A stretch of 19,904 nt of DNA from Hondaea fermentalgiana (lineage: Eukaryota; Sar; Bigyra; Thraustochytrida; Thraustochytriidae): contig NPFB01000071.1 of NCBI GenBank assembly GCA_014084085.1, forward strand, positions 210,516 to 230,419, written 5' to 3'. The notes under the pieces were generated by a model. That model saw nothing but the letters and a program-made list of their open reading frames with translations. It was not told the DNA's origin and searched no databases. The stretch's first letter is position 1, and the number at the start of each line of letters is the position of its first letter. Of the stretch, positions 7,789-15,994 are shown one piece after another. The position numbers and the translations under genes were made by a program.

Positions 7789-9240
7789 ATGCTCGGACCA
7801 AGACTTGCGCGCAGCGGACTGCGCACGTATCTTGGCGCCGTGGGAGGCCCGACTTTCTGCCGTAGGACGGCAAGAAGCGTGAGCGGAAACGCAGCAGCAG
7901 CAGCAGCAGCAGCAGCCATGGCTTCAGATGATGAAGACCGCGTGCGCGCCTCGCTGCAGGCCTTTGTGGTGGGCGAAGCGCTGGCAATGCCGGTACACTG
8001 GTTCTACGACCCCGTCAAGCTCGAGCAAGAGTATGGACGGGTCGACAAGATGATGGCTCCCAAGCGCTCGCACGCCGAGTCATTCATGACCAGCATGGAA
8101 TACAAGGGATCCATTGACATTCTCTTTGACAAGGCCGTATTTTACGAAGGCTTTGATATCGAACACATTAAGAGTCTGAGCAAGGAGGACCGCGAGGCGC
8201 TCTCCTCGGATGTTGGCATTTTCGTCAACTCTGGCTCGGACGAGCGACCGCACTACCATTTGAGCCTGAAAAAAGGCCAAAACACGGCCAATGTGTGTGT
8301 GGCAAGGCTGCTGATGCGCTACCTCGCCACTGTCAACAAGGGCGGAAAAGATCGCTATGACCCCAAGGAGTTTATCGAGGCTTTTCGCGATTACATGACT
8401 ACAGACCCGCGCGAGCACCCGGACGATATTGCTCAGATCAAAGCGCACAACGATGCGTACCTGGACGTATACGTGCGCAAGTTTTTTGAGAATGCCTCAA
8501 ATGGTCTCCCGCTTACCGTCTGTGCCTACGACCAGCGGGACCGGTGGTCGATTGGCAGCCTCGACGGCCTCGTCATGGCGGTTCCTCTCATCGCGGCGTA
8601 TCGCCACGAGCCCGAGGCTTTTCTCGTGGGTCGCGCTTTGGAGCACCAAGTTTTGACGCACCGTTCTGTAACCATTTCAGCCGTCGTAACTGTTCTGGTG
8701 CCTCTGCTGCAGCAGCTTTGGCGCGGCGAGGACCCAGACAAGGCTCTCGACGCGGCCATGGACAAGATGCGCCCGCCCGCCATCACTGGTCCTCAGATGC
8801 TCGAAACCTACAAGGCCAACATGGGCCCAGACTACATTCCAAAGTGGGACAAGTGGGACCAACACATGGTGTCTGTCCCAGACATGACCCTGCGCGAGCT
8901 TGTTCACGATCTCATTGCGCAGGACAAGCCCTTGCAAGATGTGGCCGGTTTTCATCGCGGCGAGGGCCGTTTCTCGACGACATGCTATTGCGAGCAAGCG
9001 ATGTCAATTGTACTTTTTCTTGCCACGAAATATGGCCAAGACTTGCAAGCTGCACTACAGGCCAATGCGGAGCTAGGTGGTCATTCCACCGCTCGGGGCG
9101 CAATCCTTGGAGCCATCATTGGCGCTCGTGTGGGCACTGACGCCATTCCGCGGGACTGGCTCGCGGGACTTGCAGCGCCGGACCAGGTCATCAACGAGAT
9201 CGATGCTCTGCTCGGTGCCTCGACCAAGGCCGCTCGCTAG
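7789..9240 (+). CDS. ADP-ribosylglycohydrolase-like protein, paralog 2, probable mitochondrial presequence
   Basis: A 483-residue tandem paralog of the preceding gene, collinear over its whole length. Shared landmarks are GEALAMPVHWFYDP (62-75), GSIDILFD (107-114), RPHYH (153-157), YMTTDPREHPDD (202-213), VLTHRS (288-293), IPKWDKWDQHM (350-360), FSTTCYCEQA (395-404) and AELGGHSTARGAILGAIIGA (427-446). As in paralog 1, the classical DraG metal ligands are replaced: GQNTANV (163-169) and GGHSTARG (430-437). I chose the ATG at 7789 because it gives an Arg-rich, acid-free leader (MLGPRLARSGLRTYLGAVGG, then RRTARS), typical of mitochondrial import. A poly-Ala spacer of nine residues follows. A second ATG at 7918 in a strong context (GCAGCCATGG) would give a leaderless protein starting MASDDED, so dual targeting by alternative starts is possible. 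A polyadenylation-like AATAAA lies at 9318. Catalytic competence is unknown. Confidence 0.88.
   Translation: MLGPRLARSGLRTYLGAVGGPTFCRRTARSVSGNAAAAAAAAAMASDDEDRVRASLQAFVVGEALAMPVHWFYDPVKLEQEYGRVDKMMAPKRSHAESFMTSMEYKGSIDILFDKAVFYEGFDIEHIKSLSKEDREALSSDVGIFVNSGSDERPHYHLSLKKGQNTANVCVARLLMRYLATVNKGGKDRYDPKEFIEAFRDYMTTDPREHPDDIAQIKAHNDAYLDVYVRKFFENASNGLPLTVCAYDQRDRWSIGSLDGLVMAVPLIAAYRHEPEAFLVGRALEHQVLTHRSVTISAVVTVLVPLLQQLWRGEDPDKALDAAMDKMRPPAITGPQMLETYKANMGPDYIPKWDKWDQHMVSVPDMTLRELVHDLIAQDKPLQDVAGFHRGEGRFSTTCYCEQAMSIVLFLATKYGQDLQAALQANAELGGHSTARGAILGAIIGARVGTDAIPRDWLAGLAAPDQVINEIDALLGASTKAAR
7891..7917 (+). repeat. GCA repeat encoding nine alanines between presequence and domain
   Basis: Eight GCA codons plus one GCC lie immediately before the internal ATG of paralog 2. 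They separate the Arg-rich leader from the conserved domain and are a likely site of length variation. Confidence 0.92.
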
Positions 9241-9580
9241 CTCATTCAAAATAATTGCAGTGTCTTTTTCTCGCAGTTGAGAAGAGGAGGGGGGGAAAGA
9301 GACCTCAGTTTTTCATAAATAAAAAAGTTGATCTTCAAAGCGCGGCGCAAGATCGCCAATCAATCAAAGCAACACCTTCGAAAACACCTGCGGCTCGCGC
9401 TGCAGTGCGTACGGTCGGCCAGTTGCAGCTAATCGTAGCTAACCCAGGCGAACGATGCCGAAGGCCGGCCTTGACGCGGCGGTGGCCTCTTGCCATCCCA
9501 ACGGCTATCTCTTCCTTTTCCCCTCTTTGTCTCACCCTTTTCACCATCGTCCGAGGACAGTTTTGATCAGCCCGCCAGCT

Positions 9581-9901
9581 TTACAGGCCTTTGCGCTGCA
9601 CTGTGAGCTTGGCTGTGCGTTCGGACTCATCATTGAACGCTTGGAAGTCAACGGGCAATTTCTTCGGGACAGAGTCCTTGTCGCTGACACTCCTTTTACT
9701 GTCTTTGTCTTGCACGACTGGCGTCGGGCACGGCTGTGGTCTGTGGCTGACTATGCCGATCACGACGCAAGGTTCTCTTTCCTCCCATCCATCTTCGGAT
9801 TCGGCTCACGGCATCTCGATCATGGCCAGTCGCCCTGCAGCTGCTATCGCTCGCAAGAACTCGTCCGGAGAAAAAAGAAGAAGAAAAGAGCACGCCACCA
9901 T
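9581..9901 (-). CDS. Candidate small spliced gene (weak)
   Basis: I do not recognise a family. Exon A (9901-9810) starts at an ATG and reads MVACSFLLLF, then SPDEFLRAIAAAGRLAMIEM. A GTGAGC donor at 9809 and a CCACAG acceptor ending at 9741 bound a 69-base intron. Exon B (9740-9581) then continues in frame with PTPVVQDKDSKRSVSDKDSV and ends ERTAKLTVQRKGL before TAA. Together they make 83 residues. The charged, mixed composition and G/C-ending codons look more like protein than the competing frames on the plus strand. Exon A's first residues come from a CTT-rich tract that could instead be the end of another intron. Both strands are open here, so chance is a serious alternative. Confidence 0.2.
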
Positions 9902-10000
9902 CGACCATTTTTAAAAGCTTTCGCAGGTAAATAAATCATCATGCACGAGGTTCTCCAATCTTCCCAGGCCACTGCGTTAATTGCCTTCCGCGAAATCCTC

Positions 10001-10032
10001 CAGCCAGGCAGCCAGCCAGGCAGCCAGCCAGG
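10001..10032 (+). repeat. 12-base tandem repeat, cagccaggcagc, 2.6 copies
   Basis: Exact units begin at 10001 and 10013, with a partial third from 10025. They lie in the noncoding spacer upstream of the oxidoreductase. A related CAGC-type repeat is found right after the first ADP-ribosylglycohydrolase-like gene (7270-7291). Confidence 0.85.
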
Positions 10033-10784
10033 TGCGACGACACAGCAACGTTTCGCTCCGCAGTCGCAGTCCGCAGCCGCTTCGCTCTCTTGAGCGTCTT
10101 GTCCCGCCCTGTCCTGCCCTGGCCCCTATTGTAACAGCGCGGCACACACGCATCATCTTCTGTCCCGGAAGGAGGCAGCGTTTCTTCTTCTCTCCACCGT
10201 CACATAAACAAACAAACAAACACTTCGCCAAAGCGCCAACCTCGAGTGCGCATTCTCCGGCCCGGCTGCGGCTGGCAAAGCTGACTCCGCGAAGCCGTGC
10301 CGCGCGAACTCATTCTCCGAGCGTCTGCGCCCGACAGCCAAGCCGCACCACCGCCAGCGGTGGCGGCAAGCCTCGAGACTCTGGCAGTGGCATGGTGGCA
10401 GCTGTCTCTTGTCCTAGGCCTAGTTCAGATCAGCCGTGTTCGCTGTCGCCGGTACTACCGACAGCGAGCGCACGGTGCACAGCGCACACGAATACTCCGA
10501 AGCCTTGGCGCCGAGCGCGGTCACCTTCACGGCAGTCACCGAGGAGGGGGAGACCGAGCTCGAGCACTCTCTCTACGGCACGCGACGCTCGTGAACAGCA
10601 GAAAGACGAGTTGAGCTCGTGACTCGCAGCAGCAATCAGCGCGGCGGTGGCCGTCGTCGGGGTTGCGAGGGACCAGTCCTCAAACCCGATTGAAGAGCTC
10701 CACCGACAGCGACAGTACCTGCGAGAAGACACGTCAAGCCTCGCCAAGAGAGCAGTATAATCGCCAAGAACAGAAAAAGGCAAG

Positions 10785-12140
10785 ATGGGCTCGCAGTGCT
10801 CCACGACAAAGTCCGTGGCAGAGGACAGCCACGGAGAGGTCCCTAAGATCATCACAAAGGATGAGCCCAAAGGTGCCTCCACGTCGACGCAGGAAACCAA
10901 GGCGCCCCATATCGTCGTTGTTGGCGCGGGATTTGGCGGTCTGGCAGTAGCGCTTGGACTCCGCAAAGAACTCGATGAGGGCCTCGTGACCATGACCCTG
11001 ATCGAGCGTTCTACGACTTTTGCCATCAAGGGATGCCTGCAATTCGTTCTCGACGGCCGCAAGACCTTTGACGAGATCACCCACAACCTCGAGGATGCCA
11101 AGGTGAGCGACAAGGTGCGCAAATGTTTTGGCTGGAGCGTGTCGAGCCTCGACGTTGACGGCAAGTCGCTCAAGATGGGCAAAATTGGCGGCAACGACGC
11201 CGAGGAGACGGTCTCCTTTGACTACCTTGTCCTGGCCACAGGCGTGGTGAGCGACCCCACGAGCATCCCGGGCCTCGCAGACTCGATGCTGAACTTTTGC
11301 GACGACACGCACACCATGAAAATTAAAGAAGCTCTCGATGCCGTGCCCGAGGGTGGCACCGTGCTGGTAACCACGGCTGCAGTGCCGTACAAGTGCCCGC
11401 CCGTACCCTTTGAGTACGCCTTTCTCGCCGACAGCATGCTGCGAAAGCGTGGCATCCGTGACAGCGTCAATGTCATTATCACGTCACCCAAGGCTCCGTT
11501 TCCTTTTGGCGGACCGGTGCCCAAGAAGGTCTTTCTCGCCGCTTGCGCGGATAGGAACATTGAGTTCCGTGCGGGCATCAAGCCTGTCAAGGTCCGCTCG
11601 GATGAAAAGGTCGTCGAATTCAAGCATTCGGAGGGCGAAGGCGAGGACCAGGAGGTGACCTTTGATGCGCTCATCGGAAGCTATCCGCAGCGCGCCCCCG
11701 ATCTTTTGGCGGACCTTTGCAATCCGAAGGGCTTTGTCCCTGTCGACCTCATCACCATGGAGACCAAGAAGCCCGGTGTTTTTTGCATCGGCGACTCCTC
11801 ATGGATGATGCTCAAGACTGAGCCCCCTAAGCCGCACCCCAAGTCGGGCGCTTTTGCCAAGATTGCGGGCGAGAATGTTGCGACGATGCTCGGCGCCATC
11901 GCGCACGGCGATTCGCTGGAGGACGCGCGCGCAAAGGTTAGCAAGAAGCGCATTGCTCGCTGCTTTGCCGAGACGGGCGACGGCGAGGGGATTCTTATCG
12001 AGCCCAAGCTCCTCGACGATGAGGACGGCCCCATGGGTTTCCGTTCGGAAGGCCCGACGCCGGAATTTGGTGCTGCCAAGGTGGATTGGATCAATGAGAT
12101 TGAGATGCACTACTTTGGAAAGTCGAACTTTCACAACTAG
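10785..12140 (+). CDS. FAD-dependent oxidoreductase, sulfide:quinone reductase / flavocytochrome c type, with N-myristoylation motif
   Basis: A 451-residue single-exon flavoprotein with an N-terminal FAD-binding fold: VVVGAGFGGLAVALGL (44-59), the acidic residue closing the second strand in LIERS (72-76), and LVLATG (148-153). Features shared with flavocytochrome c sulfide dehydrogenase and sulfide:quinone oxidoreductase are YKCPPVPFEYAF (202-213, with the redox Cys204), SYPQRAPDL (299-307), GFVPVD (316-321), GVFCIGDSSW (331-340) and HPKSGAFAKIAGENVA (351-366). The second redox cysteine, within GWCPVD in flavocytochrome c as I recall it, is Val318 here; Cys312 and Cys334 lie nearby. The N-terminus MGSQCSTTK fits N-myristoylation at Gly2 with Cys5 available for palmitoylation, so membrane association is likely, and I see no transmembrane helix. 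The start is the first ATG, in good context (CAAGATGG). Sulfide, a persulfide or a quinone are possible substrates, but none is shown by sequence alone. Confidence 0.85.
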   Translation: MGSQCSTTKSVAEDSHGEVPKIITKDEPKGASTSTQETKAPHIVVVGAGFGGLAVALGLRKELDEGLVTMTLIERSTTFAIKGCLQFVLDGRKTFDEITHNLEDAKVSDKVRKCFGWSVSSLDVDGKSLKMGKIGGNDAEETVSFDYLVLATGVVSDPTSIPGLADSMLNFCDDTHTMKIKEALDAVPEGGTVLVTTAAVPYKCPPVPFEYAFLADSMLRKRGIRDSVNVIITSPKAPFPFGGPVPKKVFLAACADRNIEFRAGIKPVKVRSDEKVVEFKHSEGEGEDQEVTFDALIGSYPQRAPDLLADLCNPKGFVPVDLITMETKKPGVFCIGDSSWMMLKTEPPKPHPKSGAFAKIAGENVATMLGAIAHGDSLEDARAKVSKKRIARCFAETGDGEGILIEPKLLDDEDGPMGFRSEGPTPEFGAAKVDWINEIEMHYFGKSNFHN

Positions 12141-12337
12141 TGCCACTCTTGCCTTGGTCTAGACTGGGTTCCATTTGGCCTCGACGGGATTCCGTCCATC
12201 TGCTACTTATTCGTAAAAAAAGAAAAGAAAAAAGAGACATTTCGTAATCATTCGTGACGATTCCCCCGGCCTCAAGGCCAACCATTCATCAATCATATCA
12301 GCACCATTATCATCGTCATCCTCCTCATCATCATCCT

Positions 12338-12370
12338 TTTCTTCTTCTTCTTCTTCTTCTTCTTCTTCTT
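12338..12370 (+). repeat. TTC trinucleotide microsatellite
   Basis: A near-perfect TTC run about 200 bases after the oxidoreductase stop, preceded by CATCATC-type repeats. It is noncoding in context. Confidence 0.92.
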
Positions 12371-12999
12371 TTCTTTCCTTCCGGATGATTCCAACCACCG
12401 TCACTGCCACTCATACTTGTTCGGTCGGTCGGTGGCATGGTGACCGCACTGACAGTGAAGTAGGCTTAGAGTGAGACTGTAACCGTTTCGGTTGTACCAA
12501 CGTACTTTCAACGCCCCTTCTCGCGGTAACCAACCAAAACTAGGGCTCGCCTGACAACCAATCAAGGCCTCGAGTCCTCTCGCGCGGGCGACCAAAACCC
12601 CGCGGCAGACGACGCAGACCTACAACGCAAGGTTGCGTGCCGCGCGGCGCTTTCGCACGTGGCTCCGCACAACGTGCGGCACAATGTGCGCGGGCGACCG
12701 TGCGAGCGGTGAACTTCGCTGAGCGAAGCAAGGTGCGTGCAAGCTGGACGGGCGGACGCGCAAAGACGCGGAGGCCGAGAAGGAGGACGAGGACGAGAAG
12801 GACGGGGAGGATCATGCACAATAAGCCGGCCGTCTCGATGTTCCCGTCCTTTGGGCGGGGAGAGGTGAAATGACGGTGACCAAAGCCAATTTTTTGCTGA
12901 GTCAAGTGCAAAAGAGACGCGGTGTTGGGCGCTCTTTGAGGCGCGCTCGCTCACGGTGGAGCGCGCGTCGTGCGTCTGATCTGCGGATAGTCTGTTGGC

Positions 13000-13027
13000 G
13001 AGAGAGAGAGAAAGAGAGAGAGAGAGA
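13000..13027 (+). repeat. GA dinucleotide microsatellite
   Basis: GA units with one AAAG interruption in the long spacer. The same repeat class occurs in the NAC-beta promoter island and upstream of the WW/UIM gene. Confidence 0.92.
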
Positions 13028-14879
13028 CGGAAGGAGAGATTAGAAATGGATATCGAACAAGAGATACAAAAACGTCAAAGGCTGTGCGATCTGGATCGCA
13101 GTAGGAGCACGAGCAGAGCAAAGCAGAGCAGAACTTGAGCTAGGCAGCGCAAACCCACTTGAAGGAGGATGCTTCTGCATTTTTTTTACAGGACGTGTCC
13201 CTGGACGACTTGTGGGAAAGCAAAGCCGTTCTTCTGCGACAGGACGGAGTTGGGCTTCGCGCTTTGTCTACGTTCTGTAGGCTCGCAAGCGCGTTGCATT
13301 CAACCGGCTCTGATACTGGCGTATGCTGGACGGCAAGACGAGCCTTAAGGCCACAACCATTATCCGTTGGTTGTCTCCGGGTCATACTCATCACACATTC
13401 CAAACGTGTCTGCTTTTAGCCTTTTTGCCTGGCTGTCTGCGTGGGCTGTTTCTGCTTGGCGCTTGTAAATGACGATATCGTAGATGTCATGCACCACGCT
13501 GAGGAGCCGAGTCGTTCATTTTTGGGCGGCTCGGAAGCTGCAGAGAATCATCTCACCCATTATCTGATACGAGTCGATCGGTCGGATGGTCTGGCCCATC
13601 CATCCATCTCTCGCGAGCGGGCGGGCTTTATTTTTTAGTCCACGTCGTGTCGAGGGAAGAGAGTGAGAGAGCGAAGAGAAAGAGTCGAGTCCCGAGAATG
13701 ATGTCCAAAACACATGGCGTAGCAGTTGTCCTGTGACGAAACCTTTTACACGACGGTCTTCTGAGCGATCAGCTCACTTTAAGTCGCACATACTGATGAA
13801 CGTGTTTTTCAGAGGACTGCGCGCTCATTCATTAACAAGATGAATGTGTTGCAAGGGTCATCAAGCTCGGCGAACGGACCAAAGGAGGGAAGGTTAAAAA
13901 GAGAGAGTCTACCTGTCAATGAGAAACAAAGAGACTGACTGACGTTGTTATCATTCACAGCACGCTCGCAACGTGTACATATTTCATCTTGTGGCAGGCA
14001 ATGAGCACAAGTTGTTCTCTCAACATCTCTGCGTAAGTGACTCCAAGAGTACAAATGAGCATGTACTCCTTTAGGACGACTCTGCTCCTGCAGTCGACCG
14101 GCATGAGGAAAAGGGAGAGCATGCGCGCATATATACCTTGCTTCATGTATCGTGGGCCCCGCTCCAGGGAAGAACACCATACTTGCTACTCTTGAATTCC
14201 TGATGACAATCTATACACACCAAGATCTCTGAGGAGCATGCAAGGGCCCCGTGTCATGATTGGTTGCAAGGCGCTCTTTTCTCCAAGTATTGCGCATCAT
14301 GGATGTACAGCATGGAAAGAGGATTGCGAACGGGATTACGGGGACGAGTCACGAGGTGGGCGGTTGTAATGATGACAGCTGTTGAGCATGGATGAAACCT
14401 TTGGATGTTAAAATTTTGGATTGACGAGTCTCGCACTCTGTGAAACTTTTGTCCAAATCTGCCTTCCTTCTGAGCTCACAGAATTCATCAACCATTCAAT
14501 CGCATCATCGACTCTGCCTTCTCTGTCTCGCTACTCTTTTTCCTCGATGCACGATCCTTCTGCTGCGCGCATGGGGGGATGTTAATGGAATTGGAGGACA
14601 CCCCAACTGACGTTGCTGCATCTTTTGCCGCGCAATTTGAACAACAGTCTCTCTTTCGTGCACTCGTTTCGTTATAGAGTAGCATAGCAGCCAAGAAGGC
14701 TCATGTATTTATTTCTTCATCCAATTTTTGTATTTTACGACAAGCTCTCAATTCATTTGTTGGTTCCTTCGCACACTGCGAAGGACGTGTTCGTTGTTTT
14801 TTGTTTCTGTTTCTGTATTGTTTTCGCCCCCCTCGGTTTTTGCGTTGAACATTTTCTTGCAAAGTAGATACTACACGCA

Positions 14880-15626
14880 ATGGGCGGCGAACGCGCGACG
14901 GTGGCGGCGCGCCAGGTGCTCGGTGAGGGTTTTCATCGGTCTCTCGTCACCTCTGTGCTCGTTGAGACGGCGCGCGAGTCTGCCGCGGCGGAAACTTCTC
15001 GACTCGCTGCAGAATGCGTCGTGGCTCTCGTGGAGCATCTGCCACGGGAGGTCTACGTTGACTTCGACGAGGTCGCCGACCAGCGGAGACTTGGCGTTGC
15101 TGGGGTTCCCATGCTCGTGGGCATAGGGCTTGAAAAGGGGCTTGACGTCGAGAAACCTGCCGAGGTATCGCAAGCTTTTTCTATAGCAACAATCGCATCA
15201 CATGTCTCGCTTCGTGTGAGAGACGACATCGACGCACGTATTGGTGGTGATGACCTAGTTTTGCGCGCTGAGTTTAGGCTACCACTTCATTTTCGTTATC
15301 AGGCGCCTGCACATGCTACATTTGCGCAGGCACACATTCAGACACCAGAGTCAGTATGGGTTGCATGTCCAGACCAAAGCAGCAGCTCGGCGGGCCACAA
15401 CCGACAACCACCATTTGCTGTGGAAGCAAATGGGTTTGTTTGGCGCGAGAGCACACTGCTGACAGACATGGCGCTTAACAGTGTGACTGTCGACATTCCC
15501 GTGGGCTCTCTGGACGATGCATTTATTGTTCACACCGTCACAGCTCTTGTGACCATGCTCGGCGCGCTCTTCCTTGTGTTTACAATTCATATGCGAAGAG
15601 AGCGCAGCACCCTCAAACAAGAGTAG
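14880..15626 (+). CDS. PIGX: PIG-X / PBN1-like subunit of GPI mannosyltransferase I
   Basis: A 248-residue protein matching the PIG-X/PBN1 family, which stabilises the catalytic PIG-M/GPI14 mannosyltransferase that adds the first mannose to GPI anchors in the ER lumen. Landmarks in family order are GFHRSLVTSV (17-26), VEHLPREVYVDFDEVADQR (51-69, matching the family's lP.g.YvD..E), LDVEKPA (88-94, matching the D-x-E-x-P motif), LPLHFRYQAP (134-143) and VWVACPDQ (159-166). After these come VTVDIPVGSLDDAFIVHTVT (202-221) and one transmembrane helix near 216-237, followed by a short basic cytosolic tail (MRRER). The start is the first ATG after an in-frame TAG. No signal peptide precedes the luminal domain, although animal PIG-X has one, so a 5' exon encoding it may be missing. 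A signal-like frame lies just upstream (about 14728-14850) in another phase. The family call is good and the exact start is uncertain. Confidence 0.8.
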   Translation: MGGERATVAARQVLGEGFHRSLVTSVLVETARESAAAETSRLAAECVVALVEHLPREVYVDFDEVADQRRLGVAGVPMLVGIGLEKGLDVEKPAEVSQAFSIATIASHVSLRVRDDIDARIGGDDLVLRAEFRLPLHFRYQAPAHATFAQAHIQTPESVWVACPDQSSSSAGHNRQPPFAVEANGFVWRESTLLTDMALNSVTVDIPVGSLDDAFIVHTVTALVTMLGALFLVFTIHMRRERSTLKQE

Positions 15627-15994
15627 ATGTCTCCTGACTCATCAGAACTCACTCTCCGTATTTTTACTATTCGTGATGATTTATAAAATAGAGAAAGAGT
15701 GAGACGTTCTCACCAAAAGAAAAGTAGGTCCTATTCCAGGATGCTCATCACAGAAATCGAACTTTTTTCTTGGCAGAAAGCGGAAAACATTTCTTTGGGT
15801 GTCCAGGAGACAGTTGCGATTGTGCACCTTGATTTTAAAACATTTGTGGCTTTTGATTTTGAGATCTACAAGAAGGGCATAATTAGGGTTCACGGCGCGC
15901 CTGCGCGATAGCTCGAGGGCAACAGGTAGTCGGCGGATTGATTGTTTGGTGTGCTGGCCAAGTCATTCTATGATTTGCAAACGACTTGAAGCAA
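15627..15994. other. Spacer between convergent genes
   Basis: AT-rich sequence between the ends of two convergent genes. It includes a 70-codon plus-strand frame (15699-15911) that lacks an ATG start and domain signs. It should hold the two 3' untranslated regions. Confidence 0.6.

Larger units (their letters stand above)
9241..10784. other. Spacer upstream of the oxidoreductase gene
   Basis: It begins with the 3' region of ADP-ribosylglycohydrolase-like paralog 2 (AATAAA at 9318-9323). The stretch 9455-9934 is open on both strands in several frames, and the only interpretation I can partly support is a small spliced minus-strand gene, listed separately. From about 9980 to 10784 I see short Pro/Ser/Arg-rich frames, a 12-base repeat and probable promoter and 5' leader for the oxidoreductase, with no further gene. 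Confidence 0.5.
12141..14879. other. Long spacer without a confident gene
   Basis: It contains a TTC repeat (12338-12370), a GC-rich patch with short Arg/Ala-rich frames (about 12560-12800), a GA repeat (13000-13027) and mixed sequence to 14879. Minus-strand frames at 13809-14180 (123 codons, with a chance-looking CAHC...CTRC) and 14488-14694 (68 codons from an ATG, hydrophilic and Ser/Lys-rich) are the least implausible. Neither shows a domain or support beyond being open. A short noncoding RNA or a gene with many introns could be missed here. Confidence 0.5.

Noticed and set aside
13809..14180. 123-codon minus-strand frame with CAHC...CTRC, like a zinc finger
   Set aside because: The cysteine pairs are isolated, the surrounding sequence fits no zinc-finger family, and the frame lacks coding bias.
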